Assembly: GCF_001043895.1 (NCBI RefSeq)
Contig: NZ_JTHF01000015.1
Span: forward strand, 1-64,000
From: Methylobacterium indicum
Lineage (GTDB): Bacteria; Pseudomonadota; Alphaproteobacteria; Rhizobiales; Beijerinckiaceae
Length of the DNA stretch: 64,000 nucleotides
Reading direction: 5' to 3'
The position numbers and the translations under genes were made by a program. Of this stretch, positions 48,586-58,171 are shown piece by piece. The notes under the pieces were generated by a model. It was not told the origin of the DNA, did not search any database, and saw only the letters and a list, made by a program, of their open reading frames with translations. Positions within the stretch are counted from its first letter, which is position 1. Each line of letters opens with the position of its first letter.

Positions 48586-49374
48586 ATGAAGGCGGGTTCG
48601 GTGACGTCGCGGCTGGTGGCGGGCGCGATGCTGGTCCTCTCGGCGACACGAGCCTTCGCGGCCGACGAGCCCTCGCGCCTCGACCGGGTGATCGACCGCA
48701 AGGTCCTGAACGTGTGCACGACCGGCGACTATCGCCCGTTCTCCTACCGCCCCGACGGCGCCAACGACTTCGTCGGCCTCGACATCGATCTCGGACGCTC
48801 GCTGGCCAAGTCCCTCGATGCCGAGGCGGTCTTCATCCAGACCAAGTGGTCGAACCTGCTCGCCGACTTCAAGAGCCAGTGCGACATCGCGATGAGCGGC
48901 ATCTCCGTGACGCTGCCGCGCCAGCGCGAGGCGTTCTTCAGCGAGATGTATCTCGTGAACGGCAAGGCGCCGATCGTGCGCTGCGACGACGTCGCGAAGT
49001 ACCAGACGACGGACGCCATCAACCAGCCCGCGACCCGCGTCGTCGTCAATCCCGGCGGCACGAACGAAAAATTCGCCCGCGCCAACCTCGCCAAGGCGCA
49101 GATCCAGCTCTTCCCCGACAACCGCGTGATCTGGCGGGAGATCGCGGAAAACCGGGCCGACGTCATGGTCGCCGAGTCCGTCGAGGTGAAGCTCCAGGAG
49201 AAGCTGCATCCGGGCCTGTGCGCGGTGAACCCCGACCGGCCCCTTCAGTACGGCGAGATGGGTTTCCTGCTGCCGCGCGGCGACACGGTGTTCAAGGCCT
49301 ATGTCGACCAGTGGCTGCACCTGACGAAGGCGTCCGGCGAGTTCGAGCGGATCTTCGACGCCAACATGAAGTGA
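48586..49374 (+). CDS. Periplasmic solute-binding protein, cyclohexadienyl-dehydratase-like
   Basis: This 262-aa protein has a signal peptide (LVAGAMLVLSATRAFAAD, cleavage near residue 25) and a family-3 solute-binding fold: RKVLNVCTTGDYRPFSYR, FVGLDIDLGRSLAKSL, DIAMSGISVTLPRQ and RVVVNPGGTNEKFARANL. The last segment is like secreted cyclohexadienyl dehydratases (PheC), which descend from binding proteins. No permease or ATPase gene is adjacent, which favours an enzyme or an orphan binding protein. GGGGAG lies 9 bp before the ATG. Confidence 0.75.
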   Translation: MKAGSVTSRLVAGAMLVLSATRAFAADEPSRLDRVIDRKVLNVCTTGDYRPFSYRPDGANDFVGLDIDLGRSLAKSLDAEAVFIQTKWSNLLADFKSQCDIAMSGISVTLPRQREAFFSEMYLVNGKAPIVRCDDVAKYQTTDAINQPATRVVVNPGGTNEKFARANLAKAQIQLFPDNRVIWREIAENRADVMVAESVEVKLQEKLHPGLCAVNPDRPLQYGEMGFLLPRGDTVFKAYVDQWLHLTKASGEFERIFDANMK

Positions 49375-49435
49375 CGGTGGGCGCGATCACGGCCCGGTCG
49401 CGTTGCGATCGGGCTCTCCTCCGGCGCCGAAACCT

Positions 49436-52400
49436 TCACCATCCCGCATGCGGCCTCAAACCCCGCACCCGCGCCACCGCCGCTTCCAGCCCGGTCCAGG
49501 CCGGCGCGTCGGGCGCGTAGCGGGCGCGGGTATAGGCGACGACCTCTGCCACCTGCCGGTCGGTGAGGGTATCGCGAAACGCCGGCATCGCGGCGGGCGG
49601 GGCGCCCGGATCGGGGTTCGGAAAGCGCTCGGCCGCTGCCGCGACGCCGTTCAGGACCGCCTGGATCAGGTTGTCCGGGTGCGCGCTGTGGACGGAGGTC
49701 ACGAGACCCAGCGGCACGAGATCGCCGCCGGCCCCGCCCTCGTGGCAGGCGGCGCAGGCGCCCTGGAACAGGGAGGCGGAGCCGGCCGGGCGTGAGGTTG
49801 CCGTAGCGGTCGGCCGGGGCGCCGGAGCCTCGCCGGCGAGGCTCGCGAGGTAGACCGCCATCGCCCGGATATCCTCGTCGGGCAGGGGGGCCAGCGAGGC
49901 GACCACGTCGGCCATCGGGCCGGCGGCGCTGCCGTGGCGGGCCGAGCGGCCCTTGCGCAGGTAGGCAAAGAGGTCGTCCTCGGTCCAGGGCAGGGGGGAG
50001 CGGGACAGGCCGGTGAGCGCCGGCGCCTCCCAGCCGTCGGCGAAGCCGCCGGCGAGACGGGCCTCGCCACGCCGCTCGGCCCCGAGCGCGTTGCGCGGGC
50101 TGTGGCAGGCGCCGCAATGGCCGAGGACCTCGACCAGGTAGGCGCCGCGGTTCCAGTCCGGCCCGCGGGCCGGATCGGCGGTGGCGACCGGGCGGAGGAA
50201 GAGGGCGTTCCAGTCCGCCATCAGCGGCCGGAGGTTGAAGGGGAAGCGCAGCCCCGTCTCGGGCGCGGGCCTCGCCACCGGTTCCTGCGCCATCAGGTAG
50301 GCGTAGAGCGCCTGGAGGTCGCGCTCCGCGATGCCGGCGAAGCTCGGATAGGGATGGGCCGGGTAGAGATGGTGCCCGTCCCGCGACACGCCCTCGCGCA
50401 TCGCCCGGGCGAAGGCCGGGTAGGACCAGGCGCCGATGCCGGCGCCGACATCGGGCGTGATGTTCGAGGCGTAGACCGTGCCGAACGGCGTCTCGAGCCC
50501 GCGCCCGCCCGCGAAGCTCCGGCCGTCCGGTCCGGCATGGCAGACGAGGCAGGCCCCGGCCGCCGCGACGAGGCGCCCCTGCGCGATCGTGGCGGCGGAA
50601 TAGGCAGCCGAATCCGGCCGCTCGATCGACGGATAGGCCGGGCGCCAGGGCAGGAGGGTGGTGGCGAGCGCCAGCGCCCCGGCCCCGGCGCCGAACAGCC
50701 CGGCGAGGAAGCCGCGGCGGCGGCGCGGGGCGGAGTCCCCGCCGGGGTGTTCGGGCCCGGAGATCCGCGGCGGGTTGAGGGCGGCGCGCACGGCGTCCGC
50801 CGTCAGCGGCAATTCGCGGAATCGGATGCCGGTCGCGTCGAACAGCGCGTTGGTGATCGCCGCGGCACTCGGCACCGAGGCCGATTCGCCCGCGCCCAGA
50901 GGCGGATCGTGCGGCCGGGGCACCATCAGCACGTCGATCTCGGGCACCTGCGGAAAGGCGAGGATCGGGTAGCTGCCCCATTCCCGGCTGGTGACCCCGG
51001 TGGCGTCGAACCCGACCGATTCCTTCAGCACCCGGCTCGTCGACTGGATGACGTTGCCGTGGATCTGGTGGCGCACCCCGTCCGGGTTGATCATCAGGCC
51101 GGAATCCTGGCCGACCACCACACGGGTGACGGCCACCTCCCCGGTGACCCGGTTGACCGCCACGTCCGCCACCCAGGCCGCCCAGGCGGCGGCCTTTCCG
51201 GGAAACGGCCCGTGGACGTAGACCGCGTAGGCGAAGCCCCGCCCGTACAGCACGTCGCCGGAGCCGCCATGGCTGCCGGGCCGGGTGTGGGGCACCCAGG
51301 CGGCGCGCTCGGCGACCGCGCGCACGAGGTCGGCGGCGCGGGGATCGGGCAGGTAGCGCAGGCGGTACTCGATCGGGTCGATGCCGGCGGCCGTGGCGAG
51401 CTCGTCGATGTAGGATTCGTGCGCGAAGGTGTTGGGCAGGGCCGAGACGCCGCGCATCCACGAGGCGCGGGCGATCGGCGGCATGTCGTGCACCGTCACC
51501 CGGGCATTGCCGAAGGCGTAGGGCGGCACCGCCGTGCGGTCGCCCATCGGGTAGGTGGCGGGCGTCGCCGTCACCTTGCCGGTGAGGATCAGCGCGAGCG
51601 TCGGCGCGCCGTTCGAGGGATAGCGGGTCTCGAAGTCGTAGGCCGCCGGTCCGCCCTCGGCGTCGAGGCCGCCGCGGACGTCCATCACCTGCGCGGCGCC
51701 CTTCGGCTCCCAGGCATGCTCCTGCTCGCGGGTGAGCTGCACCCGCACCGGCCGCCCCACCGCCCGGGCGAGCAGCGCGGCATCGGCCGCCACGTCGTCG
51801 GCGCAGTTGCGGCCGTAGCAGCCCGCCGCCTCGTGGCGCTCGATCGCGATCCGCTCCTCCGGCAGGTCGAGGAGGGTGGCGAGGTCGCTCTGCAGGACGT
51901 GCGGGTTCTGGGTGCCCGACCACACCACCAGGTCACCGTCCCGGAACGCCGCCACGGCGCAGGACGGGCCGATCGAGCCGTGCATCTGGTAGGGCCAGAC
52001 ATAGGTGCGGTCGAGCCGCGCCTCGGCGTGGGCGAGCGCCCGCTCGACGTCGCCGCGGTCGAGGAGCTTGCGCGGGGTCGCCGGGTTGTCGCGGAGCGCC
52101 GCCTCGGGCCGGTTGAGGTCGGGCAGCGTCTCTCCGGGCCGCCAGGTCACGCGCAGCGCCCTCGCCGCCTCGATGGCGTTCTCCTCGCGCTCGGCCACCA
52201 CGCCGACGAAGTCGCCGAGCGTCACGACCCCGACGAGGCCGGGGATATGCGCGACCGAGGCTTCGTCCACCCCGAGCAGCAGGCCGCCGAGCGCCGTCTC
52301 GACACCCGGGACCGGCGGCCGGACCACGCGGCCATGGACCATGCCGGGCACCCGCACGTCGTGGACGTAGGTGAAGGCGCCGACGGCCTTGGCTGGGATG

Positions 52401-52999
52401 TCGACTCGCGGCACCGGCTGCCCGACGATGGCGTAATCCTCCACCGGTTTCACCGGCGCCTCGGGATCGAGGGTCAGCTCGGTGCGTCCGCCCCGCACGA
52501 GGTCGCCGTAGGCCACGGCGAGATCCGGCTCGTCCGCGACCCGGACGGTGCCGGCCGCGACGACGAGTTCCCCGGTGCCGCGGTTGAGCCGGCGCGAGGC
52601 CGCCTCGATCAGGTGGCGGCGGGCGGTGGCGGCGGCCTGGCGCAGGGGCACGGCGGCGATCTGGATCGTCTCGCTGGCGATCGTGCCGCCCTGGTCGGGG
52701 GCGGTGGCGGTACTCCCGAGCTCCATCGCGACCCGGGCGAGGGGCACGTCGAGCTCCTCGGCGACGATCTGGGCGAGCGCCGTGCGGATGCCGGTGCCGA
52801 GATCGACGTGGCCGTTGAAGGCGGTGACCCGGCCCCCGGCATCGACCGCGAGGTAGAGGGCGCGTTGCGGCCCCACGGCCAGCGCGGCGCCCGGCGCGTC
52901 GCCGAGCCGGGGCGGGCGGCCCATCGTCTCGCGGTAGATCAGCAGCAGGTCGTCCGCCTCCTGCCAGCGGCGGCGGCGCGCGGCGGGTTCCTCGGTCAT
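49436..52999 (-). CDS. Molybdopterin hydroxylase large subunit fused to a three-haem cytochrome c (NicB-like)
   Basis: This 1187-aa protein has a xanthine-oxidase-family molybdenum domain in its first ~750 residues (GHVDLGTGIRTALAQIVAEE, YGRNCADDVAADAALLAR, and the catalytic-Glu motif LGAGESASVP). A basic RRRR and hydrophobic helix (about 763-785) follow. Three class-I cytochrome c domains have CLVCH near 817, CGACH near 962 and CAACH near 1082. The architecture matches nicotinate dehydrogenase NicB and related isoquinoline/aldehyde oxidoreductases, which hydroxylate N-heterocycles or aldehydes and pass electrons to the respiratory chain. The substrate is not determined. It overlaps its Fe-S partner gene (ATGA). 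Confidence 0.88.
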   Translation of the reverse strand: MTEEPAARRRRWQEADDLLLIYRETMGRPPRLGDAPGAALAVGPQRALYLAVDAGGRVTAFNGHVDLGTGIRTALAQIVAEELDVPLARVAMELGSTATAPDQGGTIASETIQIAAVPLRQAAATARRHLIEAASRRLNRGTGELVVAAGTVRVADEPDLAVAYGDLVRGGRTELTLDPEAPVKPVEDYAIVGQPVPRVDIPAKAVGAFTYVHDVRVPGMVHGRVVRPPVPGVETALGGLLLGVDEASVAHIPGLVGVVTLGDFVGVVAEREENAIEAARALRVTWRPGETLPDLNRPEAALRDNPATPRKLLDRGDVERALAHAEARLDRTYVWPYQMHGSIGPSCAVAAFRDGDLVVWSGTQNPHVLQSDLATLLDLPEERIAIERHEAAGCYGRNCADDVAADAALLARAVGRPVRVQLTREQEHAWEPKGAAQVMDVRGGLDAEGGPAAYDFETRYPSNGAPTLALILTGKVTATPATYPMGDRTAVPPYAFGNARVTVHDMPPIARASWMRGVSALPNTFAHESYIDELATAAGIDPIEYRLRYLPDPRAADLVRAVAERAAWVPHTRPGSHGGSGDVLYGRGFAYAVYVHGPFPGKAAAWAAWVADVAVNRVTGEVAVTRVVVGQDSGLMINPDGVRHQIHGNVIQSTSRVLKESVGFDATGVTSREWGSYPILAFPQVPEIDVLMVPRPHDPPLGAGESASVPSAAAITNALFDATGIRFRELPLTADAVRAALNPPRISGPEHPGGDSAPRRRRGFLAGLFGAGAGALALATTLLPWRPAYPSIERPDSAAYSAATIAQGRLVAAAGACLVCHAGPDGRSFAGGRGLETPFGTVYASNITPDVGAGIGAWSYPAFARAMREGVSRDGHHLYPAHPYPSFAGIAERDLQALYAYLMAQEPVARPAPETGLRFPFNLRPLMADWNALFLRPVATADPARGPDWNRGAYLVEVLGHCGACHSPRNALGAERRGEARLAGGFADGWEAPALTGLSRSPLPWTEDDLFAYLRKGRSARHGSAAGPMADVVASLAPLPDEDIRAMAVYLASLAGEAPAPRPTATATSRPAGSASLFQGACAACHEGGAGGDLVPLGLVTSVHSAHPDNLIQAVLNGVAAAAERFPNPDPGAPPAAMPAFRDTLTDRQVAEVVAYTRARYAPDAPAWTGLEAAVARVRGLRPHAGW

Positions 53000-53562
53000 G
53001 CGGCGCTCGCTTGTGCCGCGGCGCTCGCCTGTGCCCTCCCGCGCAGCCGCGCGGCGGCGGCGCGCACCGCGCGCAGGATCTCGACATGGGTGCCGCAGCG
53101 GCACAGGTTCGCCCGGAGCCCGTCGCGGATCTCGGCCTCGCTCGGGTCCGGGTTGGCGGTCAGCAGCGCCACCGTCGTCATGATCATGCCGTTGAGGCAG
53201 TAGCCGCATTGCGCGGCGTTCTCGGCGATGAACGCCTCCTGCACCGGGTGCAGCCGCCCGCCCTCCGCCAGCCCCTCCAGGGTGGTGATCCGCCGCCCGG
53301 TCGCGGCCCGCAGCGGGATCGTGCAGGAGCGCAACGCCCGCCCGTCGACCAGCACCGTGCAGCTGCCGCACTGGCCGAGGCCGCAGCCGTATTTCGGGCC
53401 GTTCAGCGCGAGGTCGTTGCGCAGCACGTAGAGCAGGCGGGTGCCGGGCGCCGCCTCGACGCTCACGCCGCGCCCGTTGACGTGGAGCCGGTGGCGCGCG
53501 GGCGCCAGCCGCGCATCGTGCGGCCGCGCGTCTTCGGCCATCGGCCGCCCCTCGTCCTGCAT
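52996..53562 (-). CDS. [2Fe-2S] subunit of the molybdenum hydroxylase (NicA-like)
   Basis: This 188-aa protein carries two [2Fe-2S] clusters that take electrons from the molybdenum centre. The plant-ferredoxin-type set is CGLGQCGSCTVLVDG with a later Cys in RSCTIPL. The second set is CGYCLNGMIM and ANLCRCGTH. About 30 extra residues precede the ferredoxin fold, and an Ala-rich tail follows. ATG 53562 is used; ATG 53541, with GAGGGG upstream, is an equally good start. Confidence 0.9.
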   Translation of the reverse strand: MQDEGRPMAEDARPHDARLAPARHRLHVNGRGVSVEAAPGTRLLYVLRNDLALNGPKYGCGLGQCGSCTVLVDGRALRSCTIPLRAATGRRITTLEGLAEGGRLHPVQEAFIAENAAQCGYCLNGMIMTTVALLTANPDPSEAEIRDGLRANLCRCGTHVEILRAVRAAAARLRGRAQASAAAQASAA

Positions 53563-53804
53563 CGCTTCGTCCTGCCCCGAGACCCGGCTTTTCGCCGGTT
53601 GCCTTGTTCTCACAGATTTCCGGGCGGACCGGAACCCGATCGCCGGACCGTGCCGCTTGCAAGAGGCTGGCCATCGGAGAGGCCGGCGTGACAGCCAGCC
53701 CATTCGATGGCAGACCGCGGGACGGCGCAGCGCCGGTTGACCGCCCGTTTGGTCGGTGACACCGTCATCCCGACCTCCGACCAGCGGCATTCGGGAGTGG
53801 CGGC

Positions 53805-54020
53805 ATGACGAAGGCCCATGATGACGCGGCCGCAGAGCCGCGGGCGATCAGCCTCGATGCTGCGGCTCACCGTGAGGCGGTCGCGGATATCGAGCGTCGT
53901 GTTCCGGCGCCCCGCTCACGCACACCGTTCAAGTTCGGGCTGCTGCGCGGTCGGCTCGGTGACGGCCCGGACTTCTTCTCACCGCTTCCGGACGAAGACC
54001 TCGCTCTCTGGGAAGGATGA
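53805..54020 (+). CDS. Antitoxin-like small protein without a toxin partner
   Basis: This 71-aa hydrophilic protein ends in FKFGLLRGRLGDGPDFFSPLPDEDLALWEG-like sequence (residues 42-71), resembling the toxin-binding tail of Phd/VapB-type antitoxins, with a Gly-rich turn, DFxxPLP and a final Glu. The usual N-terminal DNA-binding fold is not clear. An ATG overlaps the stop (ATGA), as toxin genes often do, but that frame ends after 35 codons with no PIN signature. It looks like an orphan or remnant of a toxin-antitoxin pair. The assignment is tentative. Confidence 0.4.
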   Translation: MTKAHDDAAAEPRAISLDAAAHREAVADIERRVPAPRSRTPFKFGLLRGRLGDGPDFFSPLPDEDLALWEG

Positions 54021-54171
54021 CGGTGATCCCGGGCCGGTCGCGATCCGAGCCGGGGCAGCGTCCACCTAGTATCCCGACAATACGGATCGACAACGAAAGC
54101 GCCGCAGCCACCGCCGCTTGCTGACCCTGCCGCCTCCGCTAGCTGACCCTCCCGGACACTCGGGGGGAGCA

Positions 54172-54936
54172 ATGCAGCAGCGCTGGCCGGACCGGATCTG
54201 GATCGTGCGGCACGGCGAGAGCGCCGGCAACGTCGCCCGGGACGCAGCCCAAGCGGCGGGGCACACCCATATCGACATCGCCGGGCGCGACGTCGACGTG
54301 CCGCTGAGCACGCTCGGGGAGCGTCAGGCCGCGGCGGTCGGGCGGTGGTTCGCCGAGAAGCCGGCCTCCGAGCGGCCCGACGTGGTGCTCACCTCGCCCT
54401 ATCGCCGGGCCGAATCCACCGCCCGGCTGATCCGCGAGGCCGGCGGCGTCGCCGACCCGCTGCTCGATTTCGTCGCCGACGAGCGCCTGCGCGAGAAGGA
54501 ATTCGGGGTTCTCGACCGGCTCACCCGCGAGGGCATCGTGCAGCTCCATCCCGAGCAGGCCGAGCTGCGGCGCCTTCTCGGCAAGTTCTACCACCGGCCG
54601 CCGGGCGGGGAGAGCTGGTGCGACGTGATCCTGCGCCTGCGCAGCGCCCTCGACACGATATCGCTGCATTACGGCGGGCGGCGGGTCCTGGTGGTCGGGC
54701 ATCAGGTCGTGGTGCTGTGCCTGCGCTACCTCATCGAGGGCATGACCGAGGACGAGATCCTCGCCATCGACCGCGAGGGCGACGTCGCCAATTGCGGAGT
54801 CACCGAATACGCTTTCGATCCGCGCCAGGGCAGCAGCGGCAAGCTCGTGCTCCAACGCTACAACGTCGTGGCGCCGCTGACCCGGGCCGGTGCCCCGGTG
54901 ACGGCCGAGCCGGACGCCACGGGGGCCGCCCGATGA
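54172..54936 (+). CDS. Histidine phosphatase family protein
   Basis: This 254-aa protein is a phosphoglycerate-mutase-like phosphatase. The phospho-His motif IWIVRHGESAGN is at residues 9-20; the second half has VLTSPYRRAESTARLI, an acid in REKEFG, and the second catalytic His in VLVVGHQVVVLC. It could dephosphorylate sugar phosphates or related small molecules. GGGGGGAGCA precedes ATG 54172. It overlaps the next gene by four bases, suggesting shared expression. Confidence 0.88.
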   Translation: MQQRWPDRIWIVRHGESAGNVARDAAQAAGHTHIDIAGRDVDVPLSTLGERQAAAVGRWFAEKPASERPDVVLTSPYRRAESTARLIREAGGVADPLLDFVADERLREKEFGVLDRLTREGIVQLHPEQAELRRLLGKFYHRPPGGESWCDVILRLRSALDTISLHYGGRRVLVVGHQVVVLCLRYLIEGMTEDEILAIDREGDVANCGVTEYAFDPRQGSSGKLVLQRYNVVAPLTRAGAPVTAEPDATGAAR

Positions 54937-55823
54937 CCATCACGATCGACGCCGCGACCCTGCGCGGGTATCCCCTGCCGGACCCCGGCGCCGGCACCAA
55001 GGAGGCCCGCGGCAGCGCTCTCGTGGTCGCGGGCTCGGTCGAGGTGCCGGGTGCCGCGATCCTCGCGGGCACCGCGGCGCTCCGGGCCGGCGCCGGCAAG
55101 CTGCAGATGTCGATCGCGGCCGGCACGGCGCCGCACGCCGCGCTCGCGGTGCCCGAGGCCCTGGTGGTGCGCCTGCCCGAGGGCGCGGACGGCCATGTCG
55201 ACCATCGGGTCGCCGCCGAGGTGCTCCTGCCCCGGACCGAGCGGGCCGCCGCGATCCTGGTCGGCGCCGGCATGACCGCCGGCGCGCCGACCCGCGCGCT
55301 CACCGCCGCCCTGCTCGCCGGCCCCGCCGAGGCGCCCTTCGTCCTCGACGCGGCGAGCATCGAGGGCCTGTGCGAGCAGGCCGAGGCGGTGCGGGCGCGG
55401 GCGGGTCGCGTGGTGCTCACGCCCCATGCCGGCGAGATGGCGCGCTGCCTCGGCTGCGAGCGCGAGGCCGTCGAGGCCGATCCGCTCGCGGCGGCACGCC
55501 GGGCCTCCGAACGGTTGGGGGCCGTCGTGGTGATGAAGGGGGCCGAGACCTGGATCGTCGATCCGGCGGGCGAGACCTGGCACTATGCCGGCGGCGGCGT
55601 GGGGCTCGCCACCTCCGGCTCCGGCGACGTGCTCGCCGGGATCATCGTCGGGCTGCTCGCCCGCGGCACGAAGCCCGGCGAGGCCGCGGCCTGGGGCGTC
55701 TTCCTCCACGGCGAGGCGGGGCGGCGGCTCGCCCAGAGCCGCGGGCCGATCGGCTTCCTGGCGCGGGAACTGCCCGGCGAGGTGCCGGGGCTGATGCGGG
55801 ACGTGGCGGCGGGTACGATCTGA
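54933..55823 (+). CDS. nnrD: ADP-dependent NAD(P)H-hydrate dehydratase
   Basis: This 296-aa protein is the NnrD/CARKD repair enzyme that dehydrates damaged S-NAD(P)H hydrate using ADP. Family motifs are GSALVVAGSVEVPGAAILAG, VVLTPHAGEMARCLG, VVVMKGAETWIVDP and the nucleotide-binding GLATSGSGDVLAGIIVGLLA. The epimerase domain NnrE, often fused to it, is absent here. It overlaps the phosphatase gene, an unexplained but probably co-transcribed pairing. Confidence 0.9.
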   Translation: MTITIDAATLRGYPLPDPGAGTKEARGSALVVAGSVEVPGAAILAGTAALRAGAGKLQMSIAAGTAPHAALAVPEALVVRLPEGADGHVDHRVAAEVLLPRTERAAAILVGAGMTAGAPTRALTAALLAGPAEAPFVLDAASIEGLCEQAEAVRARAGRVVLTPHAGEMARCLGCEREAVEADPLAAARRASERLGAVVVMKGAETWIVDPAGETWHYAGGGVGLATSGSGDVLAGIIVGLLARGTKPGEAAAWGVFLHGEAGRRLAQSRGPIGFLARELPGEVPGLMRDVAAGTI

Positions 55824-55868
55824 CGCCCGGGGCGCAGGGGCTTCACCCCCGGCGTCGGAGCCTCCCGC

Positions 55869-57539
55869 TCACGCGGCCCTGACCGTGGCGAGGAAGCGGC
55901 GCACCTCCGAGGAGAGGTGCTCCGATTGCCGCGACAGCTCGGACGACGAGGCGAGGACCTGGCTCGCTGCCGCGCCGGTCTCCTCGGAGGCCTGCGCCAC
56001 GCCCGCGATGGTATGCGTCACCGCGCTCGCGCCGGTCGCGGCCTCGGCGACGTTGCGCACGATCTCCCGGGTCGCGCCGCCCTGCTGCTCGACCGCGCTC
56101 GCGATGCCCGCCGTCACCGCGTCGATCTCCCGGATGCGCGCGCTGATCGTGCCGATTGCCGCGACGGCCCGGTCGGTCACGCCCTGGATCTCGCCGATCT
56201 GTCCGGAGATCTCCTCGGTGGCCCGGCTGGTCTGGTTGGCGAGTTCCTTCACCTCGGCGGCGACCACCGCGAAGCCCCGGCCCGCTTCGCCCGCCCGCGC
56301 CGCCTCGATGGTGGCGTTCAGCGCCAGGAGGTTGGTCTGGCTGGCGATGGTCGCGATCATGCCGACCATCTCGCCGATCCGCCCGGACGCCGTCTTCATC
56401 ACCTGCACGAGATGCACCGTCTGGTCGGCCTCGGCGACGGCGCTCCGGGCGAGCCCGGCCGAGCCCTGGACCTGCCGGCCGATCTCCCCGACCGATGCGC
56501 CGAGTTCCTCGGTCGCCGCCGCCACCGTGTTGACGTTCGCCGCCGCCTCCTCCGCCGCCGCCGCGACCGTGCCCGACCGCGCGGCCGTGTCGGCCGCGGT
56601 CGCGGTCATCTGCTCGGCCGTGGCCTGCAATTCCGTCGCCGCCGACGAGACCAGGGTGACGATGCCGCCGACCGCCGATTCGAAGCCCTCGGCCATCTGG
56701 CGCATGCCGGCCTTGCGCTGCGCCTCGGCGGAGGCCCGTGCGAGAGCGGTTTCCTCCTCGAGCTGCCGGGTCCGGATCACGTTCTCCCGGGAGGCGTCGA
56801 CCGCGGCCGCGATGGCGCCGATCTCGTCGGTGCGGCCGAGATAGGGAACCGGGGCGGCGACGTCGCCGGAGGCCAGGCCGTGCATCCGCCGGACCAGGCG
56901 CTCGATCGGCCGCGCCACGGCGGCCACGACGTAGACGATGCCGGACAGGCCGATGGCCAGCGCGACGGCGCAGACCAGTCCGGTCAGCCAGAGCGCGTTG
57001 GAATAGATGCCGATCGCCGTCGACCGTGCCCGGTCGCTGCCGGCCACGTTCAGCACCGTGTCGCGATCGAGCGCTTCCATCGCGGCATCGAACGGACGGC
57101 GAGACGCCTGGAACAGCTCGTTGACGGTGACGGCGTTCTTCTCCCGCGCCGCGATCATGATCTTGCCGCGCAGGGTCAGGTACTCCGCCCAATGTCCCTG
57201 GAACGCGGTCCAGAGCGCCTGCTCCTCGGGACTCGTGATCACCGTCTCATAGCGGCGCGCCACCGCTTCCGATTCCTTGAGGCGGCGGTCCGAGATGGCG
57301 TCGAGCTCGGTCACCGGCTCCGTCGCCATGACGTAGCGGGCATCGACGAGACGCAGGCGCGTTATCTTGTACTTGTATTCCCCGAGTTCACGTACGCTCG
57401 GCAACCAGCTGTCGGAGATGTCGAGCGTATTGGCGTTGACGCTCCGCAACTGCGTCATGCTCAAGACGCCTTGCGAGAGAAGGCCAATGGTCAGCAGGGC
57501 GATCAATCCGCCCAGTACGTGAGATAATTTAATCTTCAT
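55869..57539 (-). CDS. Methyl-accepting chemotaxis protein, isolated
   Basis: This 556-aa receptor begins [20 protein letters not shown]. It has a membrane helix, a four-helix-bundle periplasmic domain (about 30-185), a second helix ([20 protein letters not shown]), a HAMP domain and a signalling coiled coil with the tip [20 protein letters not shown]. It is not next to other chemotaxis genes, unlike the receptor at 31156. An in-frame ATG ten codons upstream is a weaker start. Confidence 0.92.
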   Translation of the reverse strand: MKIKLSHVLGGLIALLTIGLLSQGVLSMTQLRSVNANTLDISDSWLPSVRELGEYKYKITRLRLVDARYVMATEPVTELDAISDRRLKESEAVARRYETVITSPEEQALWTAFQGHWAEYLTLRGKIMIAAREKNAVTVNELFQASRRPFDAAMEALDRDTVLNVAGSDRARSTAIGIYSNALWLTGLVCAVALAIGLSGIVYVVAAVARPIERLVRRMHGLASGDVAAPVPYLGRTDEIGAIAAAVDASRENVIRTRQLEEETALARASAEAQRKAGMRQMAEGFESAVGGIVTLVSSAATELQATAEQMTATAADTAARSGTVAAAAEEAAANVNTVAAATEELGASVGEIGRQVQGSAGLARSAVAEADQTVHLVQVMKTASGRIGEMVGMIATIASQTNLLALNATIEAARAGEAGRGFAVVAAEVKELANQTSRATEEISGQIGEIQGVTDRAVAAIGTISARIREIDAVTAGIASAVEQQGGATREIVRNVAEAATGASAVTHTIAGVAQASEETGAAASQVLASSSELSRQSEHLSSEVRRFLATVRAA

Positions 57540-57843
57540 GTATCGGCCTCGCAGCGAGGTTCGTTTCATGATGACTCTTGGTAAAATCACGATTAAAATT
57601 CCTGCGAGCCGATGATTTGCAAGAACTAACCGGTAAGAATTTTCGCTCGCGACGGGCGGAGCCGATTCGCCCAGGGGGGCGGTGGAGCGACGGCTCGCGC
57701 GACGGCCCGCCCCGGATCCCGGTATGCGAATCCGTCCGCCTGCCCGGCTTCTTCGTCGGGAGGCTCCGGCCTCCTCGCGATCCCGGTCGAACCCGGGCCC
57801 GTTTCGGATGTTGACGGCCGACAGCTTCCCTGCGGACAGGCCG
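57540..57843. other. Divergent promoter region between MCP and secreted-protein genes
   Basis: The 304 bp hold an AT-rich segment (about 57575-57650) that likely contains the receptor promoter. I see no gene, RNA structure or repeat that I can name. An in-frame ATG at 57808 could extend the downstream secreted protein by 12 residues. Confidence 0.4.
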
Positions 57844-58140
57844 ATGATCAGATTCACCCTCGCGCTCGCCCTCACGCTGGGCATCGTCGCCGCCACCCAA
57901 GCGTCGACCGCGCAGGCCCAGACCGCCCGGCTCCCGCCGCCGAGCGACGCCGTCGGCGCGCCGGGCCCCGGCACCGGCACGAAGCCGCCGGCCTCGCGTC
58001 CGACGCAGACTCTTCCGGGCAACCCGAGCAGCACGTCCGTCCCCGGCACCAATCCGGGGGTCTGGATCGGCGGCAGCCCGACCGCGGGCCCGCCCGGCAG
58101 CGGCGGCACGGCGGGTGGGCCCGCCGCCGGGAACCGGTGA
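57844..58140 (+). CDS. Small secreted Pro/Gly-rich protein
   Basis: This 98-aa protein has a signal peptide ([20 protein letters not shown], cleavage near AQAQ). The mature part is low-complexity and rich in Pro, Gly, Thr and Ser, including [11 protein letters not shown] and [12 protein letters not shown]. It has no recognisable domain. It could be a periplasmic or envelope-associated linker protein. It is 31 bp upstream of a glutathione transferase gene. Confidence 0.55.
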   Translation: MIRFTLALALTLGIVAATQASTAQAQTARLPPPSDAVGAPGPGTGTKPPASRPTQTLPGNPSSTSVPGTNPGVWIGGSPTAGPPGSGGTAGGPAAGNR

Positions 58141-58171
58141 CCCGCTCTCACGCGTGAAGGGAGGCAGTGCG

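Noticed and set aside
49934-53203. A 1089-codon + strand frame opposite the molybdenum hydroxylase
   Set aside because: It is a codon-bias shadow; the - strand carries haem and molybdopterin motifs, the + strand none.
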